The notes beneath the pieces were generated by a model. It did no database searches, had not been told where the DNA came from, and saw only the letters and a program-made list of their open reading frames with translations. Both the position numbers and the translations under genes were made by a program. A stretch of DNA of 64,000 nucleotides, from the NCBI GenBank assembly GCA_035373905.1, contig DAOSOK010000001.1:124001-188000 (forward strand), written 5' to 3'. Of the stretch, positions 8,574 through 17,283 are shown piece by piece. Position 1 is the stretch's first letter. Every line of letters begins with the position of its first letter. Source of the DNA: Candidatus Ozemobacteraceae bacterium (GTDB taxonomy: Bacteria; Muiribacteriota; Ozemobacteria; Ozemobacterales; Ozemobacteraceae).

Positions 8574-9929
8574 TCACTCGAGCGACTGGCGCACCATGTC
8601 CTCCAGGGCGGTCGGCGTGAGGCTGAAAGTCATGTTGAGCGCCTCGTCGAAGGGCCGTTTGCGACCGAGATGGCCGAGCAGCTCCCGGACGGCGGCGATT
8701 CCCCTGTCGTCGATCAGCTGCGCGACCGTGACAAGCGACTGAGCATACAGGCGCTCCGCCTGATTGCGTGATGTGTTGCGGGCGAAAGAGCCGTCCAGCC
8801 TCTTCAGTGGCATCAGAACGGCGGTCTCATCGGAACTGAGAATCTGACGGGCACGATTCGGGTCCAACCCTTCTAGAAGCTGGGCCAGTCCTTCGTTCAG
8901 CCAGGTCGGGCAGGCCCCGTCGGTCAGCAGGAAAATCAGATGGTGGCAGTATTCGTGGAAGACGGCGCCGGCGAGTTGATCGGGACTGTTCGTCCCCGGA
9001 GGGACCGGCAGGCGGATCTTCCCGTCATAGACGCCGCCCGCCCAGTCCGGAAGGTCGTTGACTCGCCTGAAATCGGCCGGTGAGTAGACGATGACCTGCG
9101 CGCGCTGGGCAGGAAAATGACCCAGAAAATCTCCCACCTTCTGGTATGCCGTCTCGAACAGATCGAGCAGATCGCGGGCCCATTCCCTCGGAAACACTCC
9201 CTCGAACGTGAGGTTGAAATGCACGCTGTTGTCCTGCTCGAACGTCGATTCGACCTTTTCCTCGCGCTCGATGCGGGCGAGCAGGTTTTTTGACTCGGCA
9301 TGCCGCGGCTCCACCTCGAGGGCCCGGGTCAGGTAATACCGGGATTCGGGGAAATTGCCCTGGCGATACTGCAGGCGGCCGAGCTGGTAGAGCGCCCGGA
9401 CGTTGTCGGGCGACGTCGACACAAGGTCTTCGAGCAGATGCTGGGCCGAGTCGTCGTCTTCCATCTTCTGGAAAGCCGTCGAGATGCGCAGGATCGTGTC
9501 GGCATCGCGTGGCCGGAGCGTCAGGATGCCCCGGGCTTCCGCCGCGGCCCCTTCCGTATCGCGCATCGTGATGCGTGCCGAGAGGAGGTTGAACCGGATT
9601 TGCAGGTCTTCGGGTTTCTGGGCTTTCGAGGCCTCGAAATGCTTTATTGCTTCGGCGTATTTGTGCTCCTTCACCAGCAGCACGCCGAGGTTGTTGTGCG
9701 CGCAGGCGAGGTTTGCGAGCGCGGTTTCATCGAAGGGATTCACCCGGCACGCCTCTTCGAACGAGGCCAGCGCAGCTTCGAGATTACCGCGCCGCGCCTG
9801 GCTGACGCCCTTGCGATTTTCGAGGCGCGCGTCATCCTCCGGTGCCGCCTGCGCGGCCGGAGACGTTGCGGCGAGCTGGGTCAGCAGGACGAGAGCGACT
9901 GCGCACGCGATGCGCCCGGCATGTTTCAT
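8574..9929 (-). CDS. exported TPR protein with gluzincin-like metalloprotease domain
   Basis: A 451-residue protein with a signal peptide (1-28), TPR repeats (about 35-220) and a C-terminal peptidase-MA-like domain. The zinc motif is HEYCHH (residues 325-330), with the third ligand in WLNEGLAQ (E346). It is therefore likely an active periplasmic metallopeptidase; its substrate is unknown. The start codon overlaps the stop of the upstream charged protein by ATGA (9926-9929), so the two are translationally coupled and may work together. Confidence 0.75.
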   Translation of the reverse strand: MKHAGRIACAVALVLLTQLAATSPAAQAAPEDDARLENRKGVSQARRGNLEAALASFEEACRVNPFDETALANLACAHNNLGVLLVKEHKYAEAIKHFEASKAQKPEDLQIRFNLLSARITMRDTEGAAAEARGILTLRPRDADTILRISTAFQKMEDDDSAQHLLEDLVSTSPDNVRALYQLGRLQYRQGNFPESRYYLTRALEVEPRHAESKNLLARIEREEKVESTFEQDNSVHFNLTFEGVFPREWARDLLDLFETAYQKVGDFLGHFPAQRAQVIVYSPADFRRVNDLPDWAGGVYDGKIRLPVPPGTNSPDQLAGAVFHEYCHHLIFLLTDGACPTWLNEGLAQLLEGLDPNRARQILSSDETAVLMPLKRLDGSFARNTSRNQAERLYAQSLVTVAQLIDDRGIAAVRELLGHLGRKRPFDEALNMTFSLTPTALEDMVRQSLE

Positions 9930-10258
9930 ATTTTGATGTCGATCTTCATGCCCCGGATTCCGTCCGGGATCTGCTCTGGCTGTTTTTCCGCCTCTTCGGC
10001 GGGCTTTTCGTCCTTGTGGCGGGGATCTGTGTCGGGCTGGCTCTTTTCGCGCTCGGCGCCCTCCTCCTCCTTGCGGATGGCACGATGGTCGGCAGCCTGG
10101 GTGTTCTGGACGGTTTCCAGCTTTTCCTGATCCTTTTCCTGGTGCTGCGCGACCTGCGTGGCCAGGCCGGATTCCTGGGCTTTCTGTCCCTCTCGGATCC
10201 GGCTGACGTCGTTGTTCGCCATCAGATTGGTTTTGATATCGATCGGTGTTATCGGCAT
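9926..10258 (-). CDS. small highly charged protein coupled to the metalloprotease
   Basis: A 110-residue, very hydrophilic protein (MPITPIDIKTNLMANNDVSR...), rich in Gln, Glu, Lys and Asp and almost free of aromatic residues. The middle part (about 25-75) is probably a coiled coil and the C-terminal third is Pro/Glu/Lys-rich and likely disordered. The frame is open upstream, but the Met at 10258 gives the best-looking start. No ribosome-binding site is seen; a TATAGT lies directly before it. Met13 (10222) is an alternative start. I do not recognise the family. Confidence 0.5.
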   Translation of the reverse strand: MPITPIDIKTNLMANNDVSRIREGQKAQESGLATQVAQHQEKDQEKLETVQNTQAADHRAIRKEEEGAEREKSQPDTDPRHKDEKPAEEAEKQPEQIPDGIRGMKIDIKI

Positions 10259-10308
10259 ACTATAAATATCTTTACTTGTACTATCGGCGTCAAATCGGCA
10301 AAAGCAAA

Positions 10309-10335
10309 GGGGCACGGCCCGTTCGGCCGTGCCCC
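10309..10335 (-). terminator. terminator of the phosphohexomutase gene
   Basis: A perfect 11-base stem GGGGCACGGCC / GGCCGTGCCCC with a 5-base loop. Read on the minus strand it is followed by TTTGCTTTTG. It lies 24 bases after the phosphohexomutase stop codon. Confidence 0.85.
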
Positions 10336-10358
10336 GTGCGTGGTCGGAAAACGGTGTC

Positions 10359-11771
10359 TCAGCCGCGCAGCAGCTTTTCCCCGTAGCTGCAGAGCCTGTC
10401 GAGCGTCTCGGCGTCGCGGGCTTCCGCGTAGTATCTGACGACCGGCTCGGTGCCGGAGAACCGCATCAACACCCAGCTATCGTTTTCGAGCAGGAACTTG
10501 GTGCCGTCGATTTTCACGGTTTTCACGACCTTCAAGCCGGCGATCTCGGCCGGCGAAGTCTTCAGGTTTTCGACCGCGCGCTCTTTTTCGGCGGTCGTCA
10601 GCTTGACATTGATGCGTCGGGTCAGATACGTACCGACCTTGGTGTACAGCTCGTCGAGGATCTTGTGGATGGGCTTGCCGCGCACGGCGACCATCTCGGC
10701 CACGAGCAGGCAGGCGATGATGCCGTCCTTTTCGGGAACGTGGCCCCGGATCGTCAGGCCGGCCGACTCCTCGCCGCCCATGATGATCTTATCCTTGCTG
10801 ATCAGGTCACCGATGAACTTGAACCCTACCGGCGTTTCGAACACCTCGAGCTTGTGATGCCGCGCCACGGCATCGACGAGGTGGGTCGTGGCGACCGAGC
10901 GGGCAACGCCGCCGGGCCACTTCCGCGTCGTCTTGAGGTGATCGAGCAACATGCCGAGAACCTGGTTCGGCTCGTAGAACCGCGCATCGGGGCCGAGAAT
11001 GCCGAACCTGTCGGCATCTCCGTCGGTCGCGAGGCCGAGATCGAACTTCCCCGTTCGCATCATCGCGATCATGTCGGGAATATGGCTTTCCGACGGCTCG
11101 GGCGGCTGGCCGCCAAAATACGGGTCGAGCCGGTCGTTCATGACCGTTACCTCGCAGCCGGCTTCGCGCAGGAGTGCGTCGAGATACCCGCGGGCGGTTC
11201 CGTACAGGGGGTTCACCAGCACTTTCAACTTCGCTTTTTTGATGGCTGCCAGATCGACCTTCTTGCGGAGATCGGCGAGATAGGTTTCCATCGGGTCGAT
11301 CTTCTCGATCAGCCCTTTCTGAAGCGCCGTCGCCAGGTCGAGGTCATGCACCGGGCCGCTTTTCATCAGGGCGTTGGCCCGCTTCTCGATGTCGCCGGTC
11401 GTCTCGGGCAGCGCCGGGCCGCCCCAGTCGGGGGAAAACTTGAGGCCCTGGTATTCAGGCGGATTGTGGCTGGCCGTGAAATTGACGCCGCCGGCGGCCT
11501 TGCGGCGCAGCAGTTCAAAGCTGATCACCGGCGTCGGCGTGTCGCGAACGCAGAGGAATGCCTTGATGCCGTTTGCCGCCAGCACCCGGGCTGCCGTTTC
11601 CATGAACTTCTGCGAAAGGAACCGTGTGTCGCTGCCGATCACGACGCCGCCGGTCTTGCCGTTGGCCTTGAGATGGTCGGCGATCGCCTGCGTGCAGACC
11701 CGGACGTTCTCGAACGTGAAGCCGTCGGCGATGACGTCGCGCCAGCCGGAAGTGCCGAATTTGATTTCCAT
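10359..11771 (-). CDS. phosphoglucomutase / phosphomannomutase family protein
   Basis: A 470-residue alpha-D-phosphohexomutase. The four family motifs are all visible: the phosphoserine loop FTASHNPPEYQG (S101), the metal loop DGDADRFG, the sugar-binding loop GGEESAGL and the phosphate-binding loop RFSGTEPVVRYYAEA. It interconverts hexose 1- and 6-phosphates; whether glucose, mannose or glucosamine is preferred cannot be told. Such an enzyme would feed sugar nucleotides to LPS and exopolysaccharide, both encoded in the window. It is a single-gene unit with its own promoter and terminator. Confidence 0.9.
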   Translation of the reverse strand: MEIKFGTSGWRDVIADGFTFENVRVCTQAIADHLKANGKTGGVVIGSDTRFLSQKFMETAARVLAANGIKAFLCVRDTPTPVISFELLRRKAAGGVNFTASHNPPEYQGLKFSPDWGGPALPETTGDIEKRANALMKSGPVHDLDLATALQKGLIEKIDPMETYLADLRKKVDLAAIKKAKLKVLVNPLYGTARGYLDALLREAGCEVTVMNDRLDPYFGGQPPEPSESHIPDMIAMMRTGKFDLGLATDGDADRFGILGPDARFYEPNQVLGMLLDHLKTTRKWPGGVARSVATTHLVDAVARHHKLEVFETPVGFKFIGDLISKDKIIMGGEESAGLTIRGHVPEKDGIIACLLVAEMVAVRGKPIHKILDELYTKVGTYLTRRINVKLTTAEKERAVENLKTSPAEIAGLKVVKTVKIDGTKFLLENDSWVLMRFSGTEPVVRYYAEARDAETLDRLCSYGEKLLRG

Positions 11772-11832
11772 GATTCCCTCCCTCGATGGTTCTTCGCCCG
11801 GCCCGACAGGGCCGACCGCTCATTCTGGGTAA

Positions 11833-11861
11833 AGTTTACTCCTGCCGCGCCCTCCCCGCAA
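11833..11861 (-). promoter_or_regulatory. promoter of the phosphohexomutase gene
   Basis: On the minus strand TTGCGG (11861-11856) and TAAACT (11838-11833) are 17 bases apart, about 60 bases before the ATG at 11771. Confidence 0.6.
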
Positions 11862-11965
11862 CCGGTAGCGATGCCCCCGGAAAACGGCGCGGATGGCGCG
11901 CCTGTTGCGGGTGTGATACAGTGTTCGCACGTTGAATCCAACCTGCCCGATAAGGATGAATCGAG

Positions 11966-12820
11966 ATGCGCGCCAGCCTGCTGCGGAACCTTGCCGTCGT
12001 CTGTGGAGTTCTCGCCGGATCGGCCCTCGGGGCCGCCGAGATCCATGAGGCCGCCGCCACCGGGAACACGGCCTCCGTCGCCGCCCTGCTTGCGAGCGAC
12101 AGCCGCCTGGTGAGGGCGAAAACTGCGACGCTCCTGACACCGCTGCATTACGCCGCCGTTCGCGGCCATGCGGAGGTGGCACGGCAGCTCATCGGTGCCG
12201 GCGCAGACCCCGATGCGCGGACGGAGGACGGGAGAACACCGCTTCAGTTCGCCTTCGAGAATCCCGAGATGAGCGAGCGTGACAGGACGGCCCTCGTCGA
12301 TCTTCTCGCCTCTGGTCCGGATATAATTAACTCTATAGATGGAATCGGCCTTTCTCCCCTCCATTATGCCGCGCGGTTCGGAAACGCTTCGGCGGCGTCC
12401 CTCCTGATCGCGCGCGGAGCACTCGTAGCCGCACGGGATGCGAAGGGGAACACGCCGCTCCACCTCGCCGCCGAAGCCCCGGAAACCGGGGCCGCGGAGG
12501 TCGCGCTCGTCCTGATGAATGCCGGTGCTCCGGTGAATGCGGTGAATTTCGTGAATGTCACTCCGCTGCATGCGGCGGTTCTCGCGGATAAACAGCAGGA
12601 GGAACTCGTTCGACTGCTGGTGAAATACGGGGCGAGCCTGACGGCAAAGGACAGTCTCGGCCAGACGCCGTGGCGGGCGGCCGTTTCATCGGGGAACATG
12701 GCGATGGCATCGCTTCTGAACGAACTGGGCGCTTCCGGCGAACCACAGACGGCCACCCCGTCGCTGCCGGCGAGCCCGACTCAGCATCTCGAACCCCCGG
12801 TTCAGCCCGGCGGGAAGTGA
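11966..12820 (+). CDS. exported ankyrin-repeat protein
   Basis: A 284-residue protein with a signal peptide (MRASLLRNLAVVCGVLAGSALG) and about six ankyrin repeats over residues 24-255; TPLHYAAVRGHAEVARQLIGAGADP is a clear unit (shown here in part: TPLHYAAVRGHAEVARQL). The C-terminal 30 residues are Pro/Ser/Thr-rich. Ankyrin repeats bind proteins; the partner is unknown. The ATG at 11966 follows AAGGA (11952-11956). A GATACAGT sequence (11915-11922) is a possible -10 element. An exact copy of the bipartite AT motif lies at 12322-12340. Confidence 0.85.
   Translation: MRASLLRNLAVVCGVLAGSALGAAEIHEAAATGNTASVAALLASDSRLVRAKTATLLTPLHYAAVRGHAEVARQLIGAGADPDARTEDGRTPLQFAFENPEMSERDRTALVDLLASGPDIINSIDGIGLSPLHYAARFGNASAASLLIARGALVAARDAKGNTPLHLAAEAPETGAAEVALVLMNAGAPVNAVNFVNVTPLHAAVLADKQQEELVRLLVKYGASLTAKDSLGQTPWRAAVSSGNMAMASLLNELGASGEPQTATPSLPASPTQHLEPPVQPGGK
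12322..12340 (+). other. bipartite AT motif, exact copy (TATA-N8-TATAGAT)
   Basis: The two TATA half-sites start at 12322 and 12334. The island lies inside the ankyrin gene and forces codons (ATA ATT AAC TCT ATA) that are rare in this GC-rich gene. Confidence 0.6.
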
Positions 12821-12829
12821 CACCCCCAG

Positions 12830-13873
12830 ATGATCATCAACTGCCACTGCCACATCTTCTCACTCGACTGCATCCCGCTCGGATTCCGGCGGAAATTCCT
12901 TCTCGACATGCAAAACGAGCGGCAGAAGCTGCTGTTCAAGCTCGTTCGCGCCGTTCTGATGCCCGGCGTGCGGCTCGAAACCTGGCTCGGATTCGCGCAT
13001 CTCGACATGACCGGAATCGCGCGGCGGCTCGTTTCCGAGATGGATGAAGCCGGTGTTGAGCTCGCGACCCCGCTCATGGTCGATATGGCGTTCGACTCCG
13101 CGTATCCGGAACGGGCGGTCAAGGAATGGGGCGACCAGATCGCGGATACGCTCGCCGCCGTCGATGCGGTGAACGCCGCTTCGGGACGGCGGAGACTGAT
13201 GCCGTTCATCGGCGCCGACCCGCGCCGGCCGGGCGTGACGGATCTCGTCATCGGACATCTCGAATCGAAGCGGTTCTTCGGGGTGAAGGTGTATCCCGTC
13301 ATGGGCTTTTACCCCGATGATGAGGGGCTTCGCGCGATCTTTGCGTATTGTGAGAAACACCGCATTCCGGTGACGACGCACTGCGAGAATGGCGGGCTGC
13401 CCGGTCACGCCGGATACTACGACCTGGCCGCGCCGGAACACTGGGAGCCGGTCCTGGAGCGGTTCCCTGAGCTCGTGCTGAATCTCGCCCATTTTGATCG
13501 GACCGGAACGGCCTGGCAGCAGCGCATCATGCGGATGATGCCGCGGTGGCCGAACCTGTATTCGGACATCTCGTTCGACGCCGAGATGTTCTGGCAGCCG
13601 GGACGCTACTTCGCGAACATGCTCCGCGTGATGCGGACCCCCCTGATCCAGGACCGCATGCTGTACGGCACCGACTGGTACATGGGCCGGTTCCTCTGGT
13701 CCGAGAAGAGTTATATCGAATGGTATACAAAAGGCGCCCGCCGCATTTTCTGGGCGCCCGTGAAGTTCCTGAAAACGGATATCCGGCGCCTCACGGAAGA
13801 CAACCCCCGACGGTTTCTCGGACTCGGGGCTATGGGCGCCGACCGATGCGCCCCGTCACGTCGCAGCATCTGA
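12830..13873 (+). CDS. amidohydrolase-family (Amidohydro_2) protein
   Basis: A 347-residue TIM-barrel metal hydrolase. The N-terminal HCH (MIINCHCHIFS), VTTHCE, LNLAHFDRTG and the late Asp in YGTDWYMG match the metal-binding and catalytic residues of the Amidohydro_2 family, whose members are hydrolases or decarboxylases. The region 35-70 (VRAVLMPGVRLETWLGFAHL) and the C-terminus are longer than usual. The substrate cannot be predicted. The start has no clear ribosome-binding site and is 9 bases after the ankyrin gene. An exact AT motif lies at 13712-13730. Confidence 0.75.
   Translation: MIINCHCHIFSLDCIPLGFRRKFLLDMQNERQKLLFKLVRAVLMPGVRLETWLGFAHLDMTGIARRLVSEMDEAGVELATPLMVDMAFDSAYPERAVKEWGDQIADTLAAVDAVNAASGRRRLMPFIGADPRRPGVTDLVIGHLESKRFFGVKVYPVMGFYPDDEGLRAIFAYCEKHRIPVTTHCENGGLPGHAGYYDLAAPEHWEPVLERFPELVLNLAHFDRTGTAWQQRIMRMMPRWPNLYSDISFDAEMFWQPGRYFANMLRVMRTPLIQDRMLYGTDWYMGRFLWSEKSYIEWYTKGARRIFWAPVKFLKTDIRRLTEDNPRRFLGLGAMGADRCAPSRRSI
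13712..13730 (+). other. bipartite AT motif, exact copy (TATA-N8-TATACAA)
   Basis: Half-sites start at 13712 and 13724, inside the amidohydrolase gene. Here the half-sites fall in codon phase TAT-A, unlike the copy at 12322. Confidence 0.6.
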
Positions 13874-13893
13874 TCATACCCCACGGAGAGCCT

Positions 13894-14811
13894 ATGAGCC
13901 GGAACGTAACGTTGAACAATATCGTGTCGATCGGCGCGGGAATCCTCCTGGCGACGGTGTCGCAGGCGTTTTTCCTCGTGCCGAACCATATCGTGCCCAG
14001 CGGACTCGTCGGCCTCGGAACGGTGCTGTATCATAGCATGGGGATTCCCATCGGCCTGTTCGTCATCGTCTGCAATATCCTGTTGATCGGCATTCAGGGA
14101 CGGTATGTCGGCATCAAGGCGGGCGGCAAGACCATCGTCACGATCCTGCTCCAGGGTGCCCTGCTCGACATTCTCATCTCGTGGCTCCATGTCTCACGAC
14201 TGGCCGAAGACCCGATGCTCGCGTGCGTCTACGGCGGCGTGCTGACGGGCATCGGCGGGGCGCTGATCTTCAAGGGTGGGGCGACGCTCGGCGGGACGGA
14301 CATCCTGGCGCAGTTGCTGATGAAGTTCAAGGGCGTGCCGGTCGGCACGACGTTCCTCTGGAGCGACGCGGTGGTTCTCGCCGTCGCGGCGCTGGTGTAC
14401 GGGCCGAACCTGGCGCTGTATGCCCTGATCAAATCCTTCATCGTCAGCCAGACGATCGACCGGGTGATGGAGGGTTCAGGCGACTACCGGCAGGTGCTGA
14501 TCATGTCAAAACAGGCCGAGACGATTTGCTGGGGCATCATCGAGGAGTTGCATCGCGGCGTCACGTATCTGAACGGCCGCGGCGCCTACTCGAACAAGCC
14601 GGTCGACGTGCTGCTGACGGCAGTCAGGCGCAACCAGCTGCCGCAGCTCGAGGAGCTCGTCTACCAGCTCGATCCCGCGGCGTTCATCATCGTGACCGAC
14701 GCGCGACGGGTCATCGGCAAGGGCTTCGCCTCGCTCGAAGAGGAACTTGCCGGCATCAAGGAAGTCACCGGCACGGAGATGCCGAAAGCGCCCGCTTCTA
14801 CAGGGAAATGA
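13894..14811 (+). CDS. YitT-family membrane protein with C-terminal DUF2179 domain
   Basis: A 305-residue protein with five or six hydrophobic segments (residues 8-200) of the YitT/DUF161 type and a C-terminal cytosolic DUF2179 domain (about 215-295). The motifs FFLVPNHIVPSGLVGLGT and GGALIFKGGATLGGTDILA are typical. YitT proteins are probable transporters of unknown substrate; DUF2179 resembles a ligand-binding regulatory domain. The start was set at ATG 13894 after a GGAG site, although the frame is open upstream through the amidohydrolase gene. Its last 14 bases overlap the end of kdsA on the other strand. Confidence 0.85.
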   Translation: MSRNVTLNNIVSIGAGILLATVSQAFFLVPNHIVPSGLVGLGTVLYHSMGIPIGLFVIVCNILLIGIQGRYVGIKAGGKTIVTILLQGALLDILISWLHVSRLAEDPMLACVYGGVLTGIGGALIFKGGATLGGTDILAQLLMKFKGVPVGTTFLWSDAVVLAVAALVYGPNLALYALIKSFIVSQTIDRVMEGSGDYRQVLIMSKQAETICWGIIEELHRGVTYLNGRGAYSNKPVDVLLTAVRRNQLPQLEELVYQLDPAAFIIVTDARRVIGKGFASLEEELAGIKEVTGTEMPKAPASTGK

Positions 14812-15649
14812 CGTCGTGGGCTTCGGCCAGGACGGTTTTGCGAATGGCCAGAAGCTGCTTCAACAGGGGCTCGAGCCGGTCGAGCGGCAGGATGTTGTCG
14901 GCGTCTGACGGCGACCGGGCCGGCTCGGGGTGAATTTCGAGGAAGACGCCGTCGATGTTGCCCGTGGCCATCGCCGCCCGTGATAGGCACGGGATATACT
15001 CGCGCTGGCCCCCGGTGCGATCGCCCGCGGCGCCCGGCAGCTGCAGGGAGTGCGTCGCATCGAACACGACCGCGTCGGCCCACTGTCTCATGATCGGGAA
15101 GCTGCGCATGTCGACGACGAGGTTGCCGTAGCCGAACGAGCTTCCGCGCTCGGTGAGCACGACCTCCGCGTCGGCGCGCACAGTTTTTATTTTGGCCACG
15201 ATATGACGCGTGTCCCAGGGCGAGAGAAACTGCCCCTTCTTGACGTTGATGCAGTGCGCGGCCGCCGCCGCGGCCTGGAGGAGATCGGTCTGGCGGCACA
15301 GGAAGGCCGGGATCTGGAGGACGTCGCAGACTTCGGCGGCCGGCACCGCCTGCTCGGGCAGATGGATGTCGGTCAGGACCGGGAGGCCGGTTCGTGCCTT
15401 GATCTCGGCGAGCGCCGCGAGGCCCGCGTCGATGCCGGGGCCCCGATGGCCTTCGCCCGACGTGCGGTTCGCCTTGTCGAAACTTGCCTTGAAAATCGCC
15501 GGCAGTCCGAGGCTTGCGGCGACCTTTTTCAGGGTGCCGGCGATGAGGAGCGCCTCTTCGGTGCTCTGAAGCACGCAGGGGCCGGCGATGACGAAGAACG
15601 GGGCGTTCCCAGCATGTCCGCGGATGCTGAACGTGTTCGACGATGCCAT
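14798..15649 (-). CDS. kdsA: 3-deoxy-8-phosphooctulonate synthase, metal-dependent class
   Basis: A 283-residue KdsA, which condenses phosphoenolpyruvate with arabinose 5-phosphate to make Kdo 8-phosphate for LPS. Motifs: FKASFDKANRTS, LTDIHLPEQ, FLCRQTDLL, INVKKGQFLSPWD, LTERGSSFGYGNLVVDMR and DATHSLQLPG. The N-terminal FVIAGPCV places a Cys where the metal-dependent (class II) enzymes such as that of Aquifex have their metal ligand and E. coli has Asn. SDADN also follows the class II pattern. The start is 5 bases after the pyrG stop. It is the last gene of the Kdo/heptose operon. Confidence 0.95.
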   Translation of the reverse strand: MASSNTFSIRGHAGNAPFFVIAGPCVLQSTEEALLIAGTLKKVAASLGLPAIFKASFDKANRTSGEGHRGPGIDAGLAALAEIKARTGLPVLTDIHLPEQAVPAAEVCDVLQIPAFLCRQTDLLQAAAAAAHCINVKKGQFLSPWDTRHIVAKIKTVRADAEVVLTERGSSFGYGNLVVDMRSFPIMRQWADAVVFDATHSLQLPGAAGDRTGGQREYIPCLSRAAMATGNIDGVFLEIHPEPARSPSDADNILPLDRLEPLLKQLLAIRKTVLAEAHDVISL

Positions 15650-15654
15650 GCGCG

Positions 15655-17283
15655 TCACTTCTCCTCGGCCCGCTTCGCGGCTGCCGCGTCGAAAAAGCCG
15701 GCGAACAGCGGGTGGGGCTTGCCGGGCCTCGACTTGAACTCGGGATGGAACTGGCATGCCACGAAAAAGGGATGGTCCGGCAGTTCGACCATCTCGACGA
15801 GCCGCTGGTCGGGGCTGGCGCCGCAGATGGTCAGCCCGCGTCCCGCAAGCCTCGCACGGTACTCGTTGTTCACCTCGAACCGGTGGCGGTGGCGCTCGTA
15901 GACGAGCGTCGTGCCATACATGCGTTCTGCCCGCGTTCCCTCGGCGAGCCGGCAGGGATACGTGCCGAGCCGCATCGTTCCGCCCTTGAGAACGCCGTCC
16001 TGGTCGGGCATGAGGCTGATGACGGGGTGGGGCGTTTCCGGCACGAGTTCGCTCGAATGCGCATCCTTGAGACCGGCGACGTTGCGCGCGAACTCGATGA
16101 CGGCACATTGCATACCGAGACATATTCCAAAAAACGGGACCTTCCGTTCGCGGCAGTACTGGATCGCCTGGATCTTGCCTTCCGTTCCGCGGTCGCCGAA
16201 CCCGCCTGGCACCAGGACCCCGTGAAGACCGGCGAGATGCCGCTCCGCGCCTTCCTGCTCGAGCTGTTCCGCCGAGACCCAGACGAGTTCGAGACCCGCC
16301 TCCTCGTGCGGAAGAGAGGCATGGATGAGCGACTCGACGACGCTCAGGTAGGCATCGGCGATTCTCGTGTATTTGCCGACGATGCCGATGCGGACCTTCG
16401 CCGGTTTCTTGCGCCGGAACGGGTCGACGATCGTCTGTTTCCATGCTTCGAGCGCCGGCGCCGGCGGCTGGGCCTTGTCTTCGAGGCGCATTTTCCGCAG
16501 GACGAGGTCGGCGAGTTTCTGCTCTTCCATCAGCAGGGGGATTTCGTAGAGGCAGTCAACGTCGCGCGCTTCGAGAACATGGTCGGGATCGATGTCGCAG
16601 AACAGGGAAATCTTGGCGCGGGCGTCGGCCGTGAGCTGTTTCTGCGTGCGACAGACGATGATATCGGGGGAAAGGCCGTCGGCGCGCATCTCGCGGACCG
16701 AATGCTGGGTCGGCTTCGTCTTCATCTCGCCGATCACCTTCGAATACGGGATGAACGTCACGTGGACGTAGCAGACCTTGTCGCGGCCGATGTCGTTTCG
16801 CATCTGGCGGATCGCTTCGAGATACGGCTGGCCCTCGATGTCGCCGACCGTTCCGCCGACCTCGACGATCGTGAAGTCGGCGTCGTTGATGTGGGCGACG
16901 CGGGTGATCATCTCTTTTATCGCATTCGTTATATGAGGGATGACCTGGACCGTCGCGCCAAGGTAGTCGCCGCGGCGCTCCTTCGCGATGACCTGCGAGT
17001 AGACCTGGCCGGTGGTGATGCTGTTATACCGGGTCAGGTTGACGTCGATGAACCGCTCGTAATGGCCGAGATCGAGGTCCGTCTCGGCGCCGTCCTCGGT
17101 CACGAACACCTCGCCGTGCTGGTAGGGGCTCATGGTTCCCGGGTCGACGTTCAGATACGGGTCGCACTTCATGATCGTGACCTTGAACCCGCGCGCCTTC
17201 AGCAGACAGCCGAGCGACGCGGCCGTAATGCCCTTGCCGAGCGACGACAGAACACCGCCTGTGACGAAAACGAAGCGTGACAT
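15655..17283 (-). CDS. pyrG: CTP synthase
   Basis: A 542-residue CTP synthase with the N-terminal synthetase domain (FVTGGVLSSLGKGI, P-loop-like) and a C-terminal class I glutamine amidotransferase domain whose nucleophile is C388 in FFGICLGMQ. It makes CTP from UTP and glutamine. Position inside the Kdo operon makes sense because KdsB consumes CTP to form CMP-Kdo. Its ATG shares one base with the kdsB stop (TGATG at 17281-17285), so the two are coupled. Confidence 0.97.
   Translation of the reverse strand: MSRFVFVTGGVLSSLGKGITAASLGCLLKARGFKVTIMKCDPYLNVDPGTMSPYQHGEVFVTEDGAETDLDLGHYERFIDVNLTRYNSITTGQVYSQVIAKERRGDYLGATVQVIPHITNAIKEMITRVAHINDADFTIVEVGGTVGDIEGQPYLEAIRQMRNDIGRDKVCYVHVTFIPYSKVIGEMKTKPTQHSVREMRADGLSPDIIVCRTQKQLTADARAKISLFCDIDPDHVLEARDVDCLYEIPLLMEEQKLADLVLRKMRLEDKAQPPAPALEAWKQTIVDPFRRKKPAKVRIGIVGKYTRIADAYLSVVESLIHASLPHEEAGLELVWVSAEQLEQEGAERHLAGLHGVLVPGGFGDRGTEGKIQAIQYCRERKVPFFGICLGMQCAVIEFARNVAGLKDAHSSELVPETPHPVISLMPDQDGVLKGGTMRLGTYPCRLAEGTRAERMYGTTLVYERHRHRFEVNNEYRARLAGRGLTICGASPDQRLVEMVELPDHPFFVACQFHPEFKSRPGKPHPLFAGFFDAAAAKRAEEK

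Noticed and set aside
10329..12113. A 594-codon plus-strand frame opposite the phosphohexomutase
   Set aside because: It is the antisense shadow of a clearly identified enzyme with all four catalytic motifs.
15643..17280. A 545-codon plus-strand frame opposite pyrG
   Set aside because: pyrG is unmistakable on the minus strand; the plus frame is a codon-bias shadow.
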